Shown here: positions 35,358 through 45,082 of the stretch, one piece after another | Position numbering within the stretch: the stretch's first letter is position 1 | How the letters are laid out: each line of letters begins with the position of its first letter | Assembly (NCBI RefSeq): GCF_000429985.1 | Contig: NZ_AUCX01000007.1 | Span: forward strand, 178,096-242,095 | Direction of reading: 5' to 3' | Source of the DNA: Maridesulfovibrio bastinii DSM 16055 | Lineage (GTDB): Bacteria > Desulfobacterota > Desulfovibrionia > Desulfovibrionales > Desulfovibrionaceae | Length of the DNA: 64,000 nucleotides | Position numbers and translations under genes: made by a program | Notes under the pieces: model-generated | What the model was told of the DNA's origin: nothing | What the model saw: only the letters and a program-made list of their open reading frames with translations | Databases searched by the model: none

Positions 35358-38000
35358 ATGTCATTACGTGAAAAATTGAATCTGTCAGAAAGTCCTCTCT
35401 ATATAATTGATGGCTCCGCTTTTTTTTATCGCGGATTCCATGCATATCCTGACCTTAAAAGGTCGGACGGTTTTCCGACCAATGCTCTTTTTATCGTTTT
35501 ACGTGTCCTTTTAAGGGTGCTTAAAGAAGAGAAGCCCGATTACATGGGCTTTCTGCTCGATGGCAAGGGCAAGAATTTCAGGCACGAACTTTTTCCTGAT
35601 TACAAGGCACAACGGCCTCCTATGCCTGATGATCTGGTTGCTCAGATAGAGCCTTTGAAAGAAGCAATTTCACTTTTAGGAGTTCCGCTTATTGTTTCCA
35701 GCGGAGTGGAGGCTGATGACTGCATTGCATCACTTACTGCCCGTTTTAAAAAGGATCGTCCGGTTGTAATTCTGGGAGCGGATAAAGACCTTAAGCAGTG
35801 TCTTGATGACAATGTTTATATGTGGGACCCGGCCGGGCGCGGTGAAAAAATAACTTCACTGGAAGATTTCAAAGAATCGACCGGACTTTCTCCTGATCAG
35901 TGGGCCGACTTTCAGGCCCTTGTGGGGGATTCAGCAGATAATATTCCCGGAGTACCGGGGGTGGGCAAGGTTACAGCAACAAAGCTGATGGCCAAGTATC
36001 CCACGCTTGAAGACATTGTTGAGAATTATGAAAAGCTGCAACCTGCTGTAAAAAAGAAAATGCAGGATCAGCTGGAGAATATTTTTACCTACAGGGAACT
36101 GACTCGTCTTAAGCTGGACAGCTGTTCCGATATCGGCCTTGCCGACCTTGAAGTGCATAATCCGGATGCGAAAGGTATCTCCGAATACCTTAACAACTAT
36201 GAATTCAAAAGCATGATCCGCGATGTTGCCGCGCTCACTCCGAAGGCCAAGAAAAGCATACCGGCCTCAGCTGCGGTTAAGACTTCTTCTGCCAAAGATG
36301 GGCAGCTTTCACTTTTCGGAGAAGATGAGAATGTTCAGCCTGCTGAAAAAATGAAGCTGGCTACTATTTCAAAAGTGAAAGATCTTCCTGATTTTACTGG
36401 TAAGGATGTTGCCGTAATAAGGGATAAAAAGAATTTTATAATAGGATTTGAAGCTGACGAATTTATTGCCGAAGTGCCGTCAGCTGATCTTGCCAGAGCC
36501 GTTTCTTCGGCTGCAACTATTATTACCCCTGATGTTAAATTGTTGCTCAGGCTTGATGATTCATGGAAAGAGATCACCCACGGTCGCTGGTTTGACCTTG
36601 GTCTTGCCGCATACCTGCTTAATCCTGAAGATCGTAATTATAAATGGACCCGGCTGCGTTCATTGGTTTTTCATGAAGAAAATTTTTCTGAAAAAATAGA
36701 AGCTCTGCATCCTGATTCACAGGGACAGGCTGCGCTGATTTTGAAGGATATCTTTCTGCCGCGAATGAAGTCGGCAGGGCTTGATGAGCTGATGGTGGAA
36801 CTTGAAACTCCGCTTATCCACGTGCTTGCTGAAATGGAAGAAGCCGGTATCAGTATCGATCTTGAAGCTTTTGCGGGATTCCTAAGTGAAGTAAGTGAAA
36901 AAATATCTGAACTAACGAAAGGTATTTACGAAAAGGCTGGAGAAACATTCAATATCCGCTCAAGCCAGCAGATGAGCACGGTTCTTTTTGAGAATCTCGG
37001 TTTAAAACCGGCTGGTAAAACTCCGGGCGGAGCTCTCTCAACTGCCAATGAAGTTCTTGAAAAACTGGTGGGAGAGCATCCTGTAATTTCAGATATTCTT
37101 GAATACCGTAAAATGGAAAAACTGCGTTCAACATATCTTGAGCCTCTTCCTAAAATGGTTGATGAGAACAGTAGAATCCATACAAACTTCAACCAGTTGG
37201 CAACAGCAACCGGAAGGCTTTCCAGCTCCGGTCCCAACCTGCAGAACATTCCCATTCGTGGAGAATTCGGAAAACGTATGCGGGCCTGCTTCACTGCCGG
37301 AAAAGGACTCAGACTTGCCGCAGCAGATTACTCACAGGTTGAACTCAGAGTGCTGGCTCATTTTTCCAAAGATGAAAATCTGATTTCAGCTTTCGAGGCT
37401 GATGAGGATATCCATTCCCGGACCGCAGCTTTGTTGTTTGAGAAGAATTCTGAAGATGTCACCAAGGATGAGCGCAGCAACGCCAAGACAATCAATTTCG
37501 GTTTAATTTATGGCATGGGCCCGCAGAAGCTTGCCAGAGAATTGCAGATAGGAATGAATGAGGCGAAAGAGTTCATCAGCCGTTATTTTGAAAAGCTGGG
37601 AACACTCAGAGATTTTTATGATTCTGTTGTGGAAGATGCCCGTCATAAAGGTTACGTCACCACCCTCAGTGGAAGGCGCAGACTTATACCGGAGCTTCAT
37701 TCAGAGAGTCCGCAAATGCTTTCTAAGGCCAGACGTCAGGCTATTAATACGATTATTCAGGGCAGCGCCGCAGATATAATCAAAATGGCCATGATAAAGG
37801 TCTCGGAAAACCTTGAGATACAGGATCTCGGGGGACGTTTGATTTTGCAGATACATGACGAACTTATTGTTGAAGGTCCTGAAGAGAATATTGATGAAAT
37901 AGGGGCTCTTCTGCAAAAAGATATGCAGACAGTATTATCACTTTCAGTTCCATTGAAAGTTGATCTCGGGCTGGGGCGCAACTGGGCGCAGGCTCATTAG
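35358..38000 (+). CDS. polA: DNA polymerase I, proofreading domain degenerate
   Basis: The 880-aa protein has the 5' nuclease domain (1-290; LLDGKGKNFRHELFPDYKAQR, ADDCIAS, GDSADNIPGVPGVGKVTA). A shortened middle domain (about 340-480) has lost the DxE and other acidic residues of the 3'-5' exonuclease. The polymerase domain is complete: motif A ADYSQVELRVLAH, motif B RSNAKTINFGLIYGMG, motif C LQIHDELIVEG. It should do nick translation and RNA-primer removal without proofreading, like the Taq and Bst enzymes. AAAGG precedes the ATG. Confidence 0.96.
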   Translation: MSLREKLNLSESPLYIIDGSAFFYRGFHAYPDLKRSDGFPTNALFIVLRVLLRVLKEEKPDYMGFLLDGKGKNFRHELFPDYKAQRPPMPDDLVAQIEPLKEAISLLGVPLIVSSGVEADDCIASLTARFKKDRPVVILGADKDLKQCLDDNVYMWDPAGRGEKITSLEDFKESTGLSPDQWADFQALVGDSADNIPGVPGVGKVTATKLMAKYPTLEDIVENYEKLQPAVKKKMQDQLENIFTYRELTRLKLDSCSDIGLADLEVHNPDAKGISEYLNNYEFKSMIRDVAALTPKAKKSIPASAAVKTSSAKDGQLSLFGEDENVQPAEKMKLATISKVKDLPDFTGKDVAVIRDKKNFIIGFEADEFIAEVPSADLARAVSSAATIITPDVKLLLRLDDSWKEITHGRWFDLGLAAYLLNPEDRNYKWTRLRSLVFHEENFSEKIEALHPDSQGQAALILKDIFLPRMKSAGLDELMVELETPLIHVLAEMEEAGISIDLEAFAGFLSEVSEKISELTKGIYEKAGETFNIRSSQQMSTVLFENLGLKPAGKTPGGALSTANEVLEKLVGEHPVISDILEYRKMEKLRSTYLEPLPKMVDENSRIHTNFNQLATATGRLSSSGPNLQNIPIRGEFGKRMRACFTAGKGLRLAAADYSQVELRVLAHFSKDENLISAFEADEDIHSRTAALLFEKNSEDVTKDERSNAKTINFGLIYGMGPQKLARELQIGMNEAKEFISRYFEKLGTLRDFYDSVVEDARHKGYVTTLSGRRRLIPELHSESPQMLSKARRQAINTIIQGSAADIIKMAMIKVSENLEIQDLGGRLILQIHDELIVEGPEENIDEIGALLQKDMQTVLSLSVPLKVDLGLGRNWAQAH

Positions 38001-38124
38001 CTGTAGGTTTTGGCATAAGGCACTGTTTTCGGTGTCCTCATTATATATGGTTGATTTTTAAACATTTGCTTGAATCTTCAAAACATTCTTTTTATTGTCC
38101 ACCGATTCAAGGAGTGAAAGTCTT

Positions 38125-38421
38125 ATGTCTGAAGAAAATAAAAAATGCGGTTGTGAAAATATGAAGGGCATGCCCATGCCTGAAGTGGATTTTTCAACTT
38201 TTATTATGTCCTTAAGTTCTTCAGCTCTTGTCCATCTGGGAGAAGTTGCTGACCCTGAAACAGGAAAAAATGTATTTTTTCCGCAGATAGCGAAGCAGTC
38301 TATTGATCTGCTCGGTATGCTGCAGGACAAATTTAAAAATGGATTGACCCATGATGAAGAACGCCTGCTGTGCGATCTTCTTTGCAGCCTCAGATTAAAA
38401 TACGTTAATAAAACAAAATAA
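38125..38421 (+). CDS. DUF1844 family protein
   Basis: I choose the ATG at 38125 (98 aa) after GGAGTG; the frame is open from 38095. After a Cys-rich lead (KKCGCENMKGMPMPE) the protein shows the DUF1844 pattern: DFSTFIMSLSSSALVHLGE, DPETGKN and QSIDLLGMLQDK. Members are small helical proteins of unknown function, common in Deltaproteobacteria. It lies between polA and argC with no obvious shared role. Confidence 0.88.
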   Translation: MSEENKKCGCENMKGMPMPEVDFSTFIMSLSSSALVHLGEVADPETGKNVFFPQIAKQSIDLLGMLQDKFKNGLTHDEERLLCDLLCSLRLKYVNKTK

Positions 38422-38532
38422 TTTGAAACCATAAATGAAGTGTTTAAAATGCTTCATGTTATGCAGAGCAATCCATGACATGAATGTTGTGGATGTCTGG
38501 ACTTTACGCCCGATTAAAGGAGGATTTGTCAG

Positions 38533-39588
38533 ATGAGTACCAGAATTCCTGTAGGACTGGTCGGAGTAACCGGATATACCGGGATGGAACTTGCCCGTAT
38601 TTTGAGCGGACACGATTCTATGGAATTAGTCAGGGTTACTTCAAGATCAGAAGCAGGCCGAAAACTCTCGGACATTTATCCTTTTTTACTGGATATGCCG
38701 CTTGGTAATCTCGAAATCAGCATGCCCGATGTGGATGACCTCGCCGAAAACTGCAAACTGGTTTTCCTTGCTGTTCCTCATAAAACAGCAATGACTATCG
38801 GGGGGCAACTGTATGATAAAGGTGTGAAGGTTGTTGACTTAAGTGCTGATTTTAGAATCAGAGACCGCAAAACATACGAGCAGTGGTACAAAGTTGACCA
38901 TACCCGTGAAGACCTGCTTGAAAAAGCTGTTTACGGTCTGCCTGAATTATACCGTGAAAAAATAAAAAATGCGGACCTTGTTGCCAATCCGGGCTGCTAT
39001 CCCACTTCGGCCATCTTGGGTCTTCATCCTGTGCTCAGTGCCGGAATAGTTGAAACTGATGATATTGTAATCGATTCTAAATCAGGTGCAACCGGCGCCG
39101 GACGTGGTGCTAAGATCGGTTCTCTTTTTTGTGAGGTCCATGATTCCTTTAAGGCATACGGCCTTGGTTCGCACAGGCATACTCCTGAGATAGAACAGGA
39201 ATTGGGAGTTGCAGCGGGCAAAGATATGACCGTTTCTTTCAACACCCACCTGCTGCCTATTGACCGTGGTATACTTTCAACAATCTATACCAGACTTAAA
39301 CCCGGTGTTTCCCCTGAATATATCCGTGGTTTGTATGAAACTGCCTACAATAAAGAAAAGTGGGTCAGAGTCCATCCTGCCGGCAGTCTGCCTGAAACCC
39401 GCTGGGTGCGCGGAACTATGTTCTGCGATATCGGCCTGGTTGTCGATCCCCGCACCGGACGCCTGATTATTGTCAGTGCTATTGACAATCTGTGCCGTGG
39501 AGCTTCCGGACAGGCTGTGGCTAACGCCAATCTTATGCTCGGATTTGATGTGGAAAAGGGACTGGAGTTAGCTCCACTGATGCCTTAA
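38533..39588 (+). CDS. argC: N-acetyl-gamma-glutamyl-phosphate reductase
   Basis: The 351-aa protein catalyses the NADPH-dependent third step of arginine synthesis. The nucleotide-binding start (VGVTGYTGMELARIL) and DLSADFRI are present. The catalytic Cys155 lies in ANPGCYPTSA, and the catalytic His lies in GSHRHTPEIEQEL. Length and motifs are typical. AAAGGAGG precedes the ATG. No other arg gene is adjacent. Confidence 0.96.
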   Translation: MSTRIPVGLVGVTGYTGMELARILSGHDSMELVRVTSRSEAGRKLSDIYPFLLDMPLGNLEISMPDVDDLAENCKLVFLAVPHKTAMTIGGQLYDKGVKVVDLSADFRIRDRKTYEQWYKVDHTREDLLEKAVYGLPELYREKIKNADLVANPGCYPTSAILGLHPVLSAGIVETDDIVIDSKSGATGAGRGAKIGSLFCEVHDSFKAYGLGSHRHTPEIEQELGVAAGKDMTVSFNTHLLPIDRGILSTIYTRLKPGVSPEYIRGLYETAYNKEKWVRVHPAGSLPETRWVRGTMFCDIGLVVDPRTGRLIIVSAIDNLCRGASGQAVANANLMLGFDVEKGLELAPLMP

Positions 39589-39670
39589 TTTCAACCGGGT
39601 ATTCTGTAGATTTTTTGCTCTGTTGCTGACCTTTTTTGTCACATTTACAAATATCAGCGGGTGATAAATA

Positions 39671-40930
39671 TTGAGCCAGAATCTTTTCATCAATTCTTTT
39701 TTTGTTGCCCGGCAGCCTGTTTTTGATGTTGAGCAAAACATCTGGGGCTATGAGCTTCTTTTTAGAAATTCAGGCGCAGCCGGAACAGCTGAGATTGATG
39801 ATGAAGATGAAGCGACATCGCAGGTAATAGCTGATGGCTTTGGTCTGGTGCAGGAAGATTTGCATGAAAAACAGAAAATTTTAATTAATTTTCCACGCAA
39901 TATGCTTCTCAGCAAGGCTTCGGATTTATTGCCTCCAGAAACATGCATTGTTGAAATTCTTGAGAATGTTGAACCGGATGAAGATGTTCTTACTGCACTG
40001 AAACATATTCGTGATGATGGTTTTCAACTTGCTCTTGATGATTTTGTAGGCCAGCCGGGTTATGAGCAGATTATTGACCTCGCTGATATTGTAAAGGTCG
40101 ACTGCCTTGATGTCCCCAAAGAAAAGCTTGAAAAAGTTGTCAGGGATTTGCGCTCCAGAGGCGTTCGGACGCTTCTGGCTGAAAAGGTTGAAGATAAGCT
40201 TTCATTCAGACAATGTCTGGAGCTGGGTTTTGATCTTTTTCAGGGCTTCTTTTTCAGTAAGCCGGAAATTATGCCCGGCGAAAAACTCTCTTCTGCTCAA
40301 TTCAGCCGCCTTGAACTTTTAAGAGAGATTTCAAATCCCGAATTTGATCTGAAAAAACTTACAAATGCTATAAATTCGGACGTTTCAATAAGCTATCGCC
40401 TACTTAGATTTATAAATTCAGCCTCTTTTGGAATAGCCAATAAAATAACCTCAATCTCACAGGCTGTTAATCTTTTGGGTCAGAAGAAGATTAGCGGATG
40501 GTTAAGGGTTATCCTTTTGTCAGATATGGGCAGCACATCAACCGGTAATGAGCTTGCTTTTCTTTCCATTAAACGTGCAAAGTTTCTTGAACTCCTGTCC
40601 AGAAGAAATGAATTAGCCCCGCATCCTCCGGAGACAATGTTTCTGCTGGGTCTTTTTTCGCTGCTTGATGCCTTATTGAATAAACCCATAAATGAGCTTC
40701 TTGATAAGCTGCCACTTGCAGATGAAGTGTCAAAGGCTATCTGCTGCAATATCGGGGATGCCTCACAATGGCTTAAGCTTGTTGTCTGTCTGGAAAAAGC
40801 AGACTGGGGTACAGTCAGTGAAATTATAGAAGAGCAGGGCCTTAATTCGTATGCTGTATCTCTGAACCATCATGCCGCTATGCAATGGGCGCATGAAGCT
40901 ACAGTGCTAGCACATTCCAGTCCTGAATAG
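39671..40930 (+). CDS. EAL-HDOD domain signalling protein (YuxH-like)
   Basis: The only plausible start is TTG at 39671 with GGGTGA upstream. The 419-aa protein has an N-terminal EAL-like domain in the YuxH form (PVFDVEQNIWGYELLFR, ALDDFVG, LAEKVED, GFDLFQGFFFSKPE). Its EAL motif reads ELL and the DDFG loop is altered, so phosphodiesterase activity is doubtful. The C-terminal HDOD domain (about 205-400) has lost the HD metal site. This pairing is a known c-di-GMP-linked regulatory architecture of unclear mechanism. Confidence 0.88.
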   Translation: MSQNLFINSFFVARQPVFDVEQNIWGYELLFRNSGAAGTAEIDDEDEATSQVIADGFGLVQEDLHEKQKILINFPRNMLLSKASDLLPPETCIVEILENVEPDEDVLTALKHIRDDGFQLALDDFVGQPGYEQIIDLADIVKVDCLDVPKEKLEKVVRDLRSRGVRTLLAEKVEDKLSFRQCLELGFDLFQGFFFSKPEIMPGEKLSSAQFSRLELLREISNPEFDLKKLTNAINSDVSISYRLLRFINSASFGIANKITSISQAVNLLGQKKISGWLRVILLSDMGSTSTGNELAFLSIKRAKFLELLSRRNELAPHPPETMFLLGLFSLLDALLNKPINELLDKLPLADEVSKAICCNIGDASQWLKLVVCLEKADWGTVSEIIEEQGLNSYAVSLNHHAAMQWAHEATVLAHSSPE

Positions 40931-41106
40931 ATCAAGGCTCTTAAGACGAAGTTGTTGCTTAGGATTAATTTGTTCCTGCCAAACGGGATGGGAGCTTCAG
41001 ATATGGATTCCAGCAAGAATTGAATCTTTGTTCAGCTTAGCTTTTATATAGTATTATATTTTATTTGAGTCTGGAATTTTTATGATGAAAACTGCGGATG
41101 ATTGAA

Positions 41107-41475
41107 CTATTTTTTCCTGAAAAGCCTTTGGATCAGTTCCAGAAATATTCCCATGTCAGCAACAGGTTTTAAAAGAACATTGGCTGTTGTTATTCCAAGT
41201 TCTCTTATTTCAGGAGGAACAGAGTAGTCTACAGAACCTGTATGAATTATGAAATCCATATCAGGATGCATTTCTTTAAGTTTAAGTATCAGATCATTTC
41301 CGTGCATTACCGGAAGTCGCATATCCACAATAGCTATATCTGCTGTTTCATGTTCCATCAGCTTCAAAGCTTCTTCCGCACTTCCAACTGAGATAACATC
41401 GATATCTTCGTCCTCGAGATAATCTACAAGATTTTCTCTAACCATATATTCGTCATCAACAACAAGAATTCTCAT
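41107..41475 (-). CDS. Stand-alone response regulator receiver protein
   Basis: The 122-aa single receiver domain has Asp7/Asp8, phospho-acceptor Asp51 (AIVDMRLPVMHG), a Thr/Ser switch (IIHTGS) and a Lys in LLKPV. GGAG lies before the ATG. No kinase is adjacent; the neighbours are the EAL-HDOD gene (convergent) and nrdD upstream on the same strand beyond a terminator. No output domain. Confidence 0.92.
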   Translation of the reverse strand: MRILVVDDEYMVRENLVDYLEDEDIDVISVGSAEEALKLMEHETADIAIVDMRLPVMHGNDLILKLKEMHPDMDFIIHTGSVDYSVPPEIRELGITTANVLLKPVADMGIFLELIQRLFRKK

Positions 41476-41684
41476 AAATTCTCCAAACGAAGTATAACCG
41501 CGCTGCTAAATAGATATTAGAGTAAAATAACTTAAGAGCTTCATAAGCATATTAAAATTTTAGATCTTATTCAAATAAAAAAGCATTTTAAAGTGTTATC
41601 TGAGACTTTGCCTGTTAAAAGTTGAATTATCAGAATATTTATAATTATTGACGCAGACTGATGAAGAACTTTTGGGACATCAGC

Positions 41685-41723
41685 AATAAAATCCCGAAGA
41701 TTACTAATCTTCGGGATTTTATT
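41685..41723. terminator. Rho-independent terminator of nrdGD
   Basis: A perfect 18-bp stem (41685-41702 with 41706-41723) with a 3-base loop has A/T-rich ends, so it can end transcription on either strand. It lies 20 bases beyond the nrdD stop codon. Confidence 0.9.
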
Positions 41724-41743
41724 ATTTCAACTTGTTAATAATC

Positions 41744-43813
41744 TTAATTTACTTCTGTGGCTGCGCTGCAAAAGGTATTGTACTCTTTTCTGTCAGTATA
41801 TTCTGATTTTTTACCCTTATTCCATTGCTGGACAGGCCTGTAGTATCCGACAATTCTGGTATAGACTTCTGTCTCTGCATGGCATGTGGGGCATTCAAAG
41901 TGTTCACCCCGGATATAGCCGTGTTCCTTACAAATTGAGAAGGTCGGGGTTATTGAAAGGTAGGGGATTTTTGTGTTCCTGAAAGCTTTTATTATGAAGC
42001 TTTTAAGTGAATCAAGATCAGCGACGGATTCACCGAGGAATGTATGGAAAACTGTTCCCCCGGTATAAAGCGGCTGTAGCTCATTTTGATGTCTCAGGGC
42101 GGTGATAACGTCTTCGGATATACCAACTGGAAGAGTTGTCGAGTTGGTGTAGTAAGGAGTTTCTCTGCCGGAAGTAATGATGTCGGCATAAAGGTTTTTA
42201 TCTATCTTGGCGAGACGATAGCTGGTTCCCTCAGCCGGAGTTGCTTCAAGATTGTAAAGATTTCCGGTTTCTTCCTGAAATCTGCTCGTAATCTCCCGGA
42301 GATGGTTAAGCATCCGGCGCATAAGCCTTTTGCCGGAAGGAGTCTCTATGCCTTTACCAAGCAGGTTTAAGCATGCTTCATGTCCGCCTATAAGCCCTAT
42401 TGTTGAGAAGTGTCCTTTATAGCCGTTTTTAAGGTAGCGGCGTGACCATGGAAACATTCCGTTATCCAGATTTGTCTGGATCATCTTTCTTTTAAATTCC
42501 AGCGAATCTTTTGCAAGTTCAGCGTATTCAGCAACCAGATCAAGGAAATCCTCTTCTCCCTGAGCCAGATAAGCAAGTTTCGGCAGGTTAAGTGTTACGA
42601 CTCCGATAGAACCGGTAAGGTCTCCTGCCCCGAACAATCCCCCGACTTTTTTGCGCAGTTCACGCAGGTCCATCTGAAGCCGGCAGCACATGGAGCGGAC
42701 GTCTTCCGGGTTTAAATCAGAGCTGATAAAGTTCTGGAAGTAGGGAACACCGTATTTTGCTGTAAGCTCAAGCAGAAGCTTGCCGATTTCGCTTTCCCAG
42801 GGGAAATCCTCCGTCACGTTATATGTCGGGATGGGGAATGAAAAAATACGTTTATGCTGGTCACCATGAGCCATGACTTCAAGAAATGAACGGTTGATCA
42901 TTTCCATCTCTTCTGCGTAGTCACCATATTTCGAATCTATAAATTTACCACCGATAATAACCGCTTCAGCAGCTAAATGCTTTGGTGGAACCAGATCAAA
43001 AGAGAGATTTGTAAATGGGCTCTGTCCACCCCAGCGTGAAGTTGTGTTCAGATTGAATATGAATTTCTGCATGGCCTGTAGAACTTCTTCATAGCTTAAG
43101 CCGTCATGCCTGATAAACGGAGCCAGATAGGTGTCTACATTATTAAAAGCCTGAGCTCCCGCCCATTCATTCTGCAACGTCCCCAGAAAGTTGACCATCT
43201 GGCCTAGGGCAGCATCAAAATGCTTGGCAGGACCAGCGCAGGAGCGGCCTTCAAGGTTGAATCCTTCCAGAAGCAGGTCTCTGAGGCTCCAGCCGGCACA
43301 ATATCCGGCAAGACCGTAGGAGAGGTCGTGAATGTGGAAATAGCCGTGATCATGTGCCATGCGGACTTCAACAGGATATTTTTCAAGAGCATATCTTGCC
43401 TGTATTGTTCCTGACAGGTGCAGCATGAGACCCTGAAATGAATGGGTCATGTTCGCATTTTCAGCAACTCTCCAGTCAGAGCTATCCAGATATTCGTCTA
43501 TTGTTTCGCGAATATCCAGATAGGCGTCTTTCTGGTTTCTGAGTCTGCGGCGGTTGTCACGGTAAAGAATGTATTTTTTGGCGGCATCGTGCAGCCTTGA
43601 ATCCATGAGGCATTCTTCGACCATATTCTGGACTTCTTCCTGTTCAGGAATATCTATGCCGTCCAGTTTTTTTTCAACCATACCGGCCATGCGTCTGGCC
43701 ATGATGGGGTCTTTGATTCCACTGGCGTTAAGGGCCTTAAAAATCGCCTGTGAAACGCGGTCAGTCGACCATGTCTCCAACCTGCCGTCCCGCTTCATTA
43801 TCTGCGTGGGCAT
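41744..43813 (-). CDS. nrdD: Anaerobic (class III) ribonucleoside-triphosphate reductase
   Basis: The 689-aa protein starts with an ATP-cone allosteric domain (QIMKRDGRLETWS). The ten-stranded barrel core follows, and the C-terminus holds a zinc site (CKEHGYI and CPTCHAE) and the glycyl-radical loop RIVGYYRPVQQWN. It makes dNTPs under anoxia with a radical generated by NrdG. AAGGAGAG precedes the ATG inside nrdG, whose last 53 bases it overlaps. A perfect terminator follows. Confidence 0.96.
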   Translation of the reverse strand: MPTQIMKRDGRLETWSTDRVSQAIFKALNASGIKDPIMARRMAGMVEKKLDGIDIPEQEEVQNMVEECLMDSRLHDAAKKYILYRDNRRRLRNQKDAYLDIRETIDEYLDSSDWRVAENANMTHSFQGLMLHLSGTIQARYALEKYPVEVRMAHDHGYFHIHDLSYGLAGYCAGWSLRDLLLEGFNLEGRSCAGPAKHFDAALGQMVNFLGTLQNEWAGAQAFNNVDTYLAPFIRHDGLSYEEVLQAMQKFIFNLNTTSRWGGQSPFTNLSFDLVPPKHLAAEAVIIGGKFIDSKYGDYAEEMEMINRSFLEVMAHGDQHKRIFSFPIPTYNVTEDFPWESEIGKLLLELTAKYGVPYFQNFISSDLNPEDVRSMCCRLQMDLRELRKKVGGLFGAGDLTGSIGVVTLNLPKLAYLAQGEEDFLDLVAEYAELAKDSLEFKRKMIQTNLDNGMFPWSRRYLKNGYKGHFSTIGLIGGHEACLNLLGKGIETPSGKRLMRRMLNHLREITSRFQEETGNLYNLEATPAEGTSYRLAKIDKNLYADIITSGRETPYYTNSTTLPVGISEDVITALRHQNELQPLYTGGTVFHTFLGESVADLDSLKSFIIKAFRNTKIPYLSITPTFSICKEHGYIRGEHFECPTCHAETEVYTRIVGYYRPVQQWNKGKKSEYTDRKEYNTFCSAATEVN

Positions 43814-44444
43814 TCTCTCTCCTTGGGGGAATAAATTTCTGGATGGTCAGATCGAAGCCCTCCGGGAGATAACCTCTGGCTGTATCAACGTCCTCATCTG
43901 TCAGAATGGGGACTTTGGTCAGTCTGAAGTAGAATGAATCCGGGTGGGCTTCGGCAAGTGAAAATACTTTTTCAAGATTTTTTCTTGCTGTTTCCGGGGT
44001 AACAGCCCGTCCGCTGAGGGCGGGATATTTTTCGTACGGTCCTTTGACATCAATGGCGAATTGTTCCGCCATTCCCTGATCGAGTATATCCTCCAAAATT
44101 TCAGGCCTCATTCCATTGCTATCCACTTTAATTGGCAGCTTGGCCTGGCTTATTTCATAGAGGAGTTCTCCGAGTCCGGGTACAATCGTAGGCTCGCCCC
44201 CTGTGATGGTGACCCCGTCAAGCCATATCGCCCGGTCTTTGAGAAAACTTTGAATATCTTTTTTACTTATGAGTGGAAGTTTTTCCATGTTCCATGCCAT
44301 ATCGAAGTTGTGGCATGTAGGGCAGTTGAAATTGCAACCACCGAGAAAAATTACACAGCTGGTCCTTCCCGGCCAGTCGCAGAGACTCAGTGGTTCAAGT
44401 CCGCGGACATGGTGCCAGACAGAATTTTTATTAATTTTTTCCAT
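43761..44444 (-). CDS. nrdG: Anaerobic ribonucleotide reductase-activating protein (radical SAM)
   Basis: The 227-aa protein has the radical-SAM cluster CxxxCxxC as CNFNCPTC (Cys37, 41, 44), the lead GLEPLSLCDWPGRTSCVIFLGG, and TITGGEPT for SAM binding. It installs the glycyl radical on NrdD. The gene order nrdG-nrdD with a 53-base overlap gives tight translational coupling. It is longer than the E. coli enzyme (about 150 aa) and resembles the longer form found in many anaerobes. The upstream region holds a long imperfect inverted repeat (see 44445-45082). Confidence 0.94.
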   Translation of the reverse strand: MEKINKNSVWHHVRGLEPLSLCDWPGRTSCVIFLGGCNFNCPTCHNFDMAWNMEKLPLISKKDIQSFLKDRAIWLDGVTITGGEPTIVPGLGELLYEISQAKLPIKVDSNGMRPEILEDILDQGMAEQFAIDVKGPYEKYPALSGRAVTPETARKNLEKVFSLAEAHPDSFYFRLTKVPILTDEDVDTARGYLPEGFDLTIQKFIPPRRENAHADNEAGRQVGDMVD

Positions 44445-45082
44445 TTTTATATCTGTATTTTAAATTTAAATTGTTTGGTGCTTAGGATGATGATTGTTGG
44501 GATCATCCCTTTCAGGCTAGAGCAGAAAGGTAGCCCAGCATCTTTTTTTTGTACAGGGGGTATAGTAAAAAATATCTATTAACAAGACTGTCACAACTGA
44601 TTAGAAGTGATTATGTGTAAATATCATGAAATAGAAAAAGTTTTCCACAGGTAGATAACTTAAGAGTTTAGTGAAAATACTGGAAATTTTTTAAAGAAAG
44701 TTTAGAAGATTTTTTTTCATTCAGAATGTGTCTAGTTATCTACATTGTGAAAAAAAGGATATGCACTGTGGTCAGAAATTGATTTCCTTTTATATTGATA
44801 TAATTATCAAAGATTATTTTTGAACTAATCTGATGTGTGTATTTGACTTTAAAAAGCAATCTACGATTTTGTCGATATTCAAGATTTAGAGATGAGGACG
44901 GTCTGATTATGAATTATTAGCTTCTTCTAATTGGGCAGTGTAGAGTGCTGATTTATAGTTATGCTATCGGCCTAGATTTTAGATTTCTTGCTCTTGATCA
45001 TAAAGATGATTAAAGTTGTGTCGATAAAAAAGGAAGCGGGGAACGGTGGCAATATATTGAATTTTGTTTGCAGGAGTTCGTT
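44445..45082. other. AT-rich regulatory region upstream of nrdG and the envelope gene
   Basis: No gene is found in this 638-base stretch. It holds an imperfect 20-bp inverted repeat: TTTTCCACA-GGTAGATAACT at 44641-44660 and its inverted partner at 44734-44753 (16 of 20 match). The left arm begins with a DnaA-box-like TTTTCCACA. A further palindrome TTGATA-TAAT-TATCAA lies at 44795-44810. These could be operators for the nrdGD promoter. No riboswitch class was recognised. Confidence 0.45.

Noticed and set aside
44795..44810. TTGATA-TAAT-TATCAA as an FNR box
   Set aside because: FNR half-sites TTGAT and ATCAA need a 4-base spacer; here it is 6. Kept only as an unassigned palindrome.
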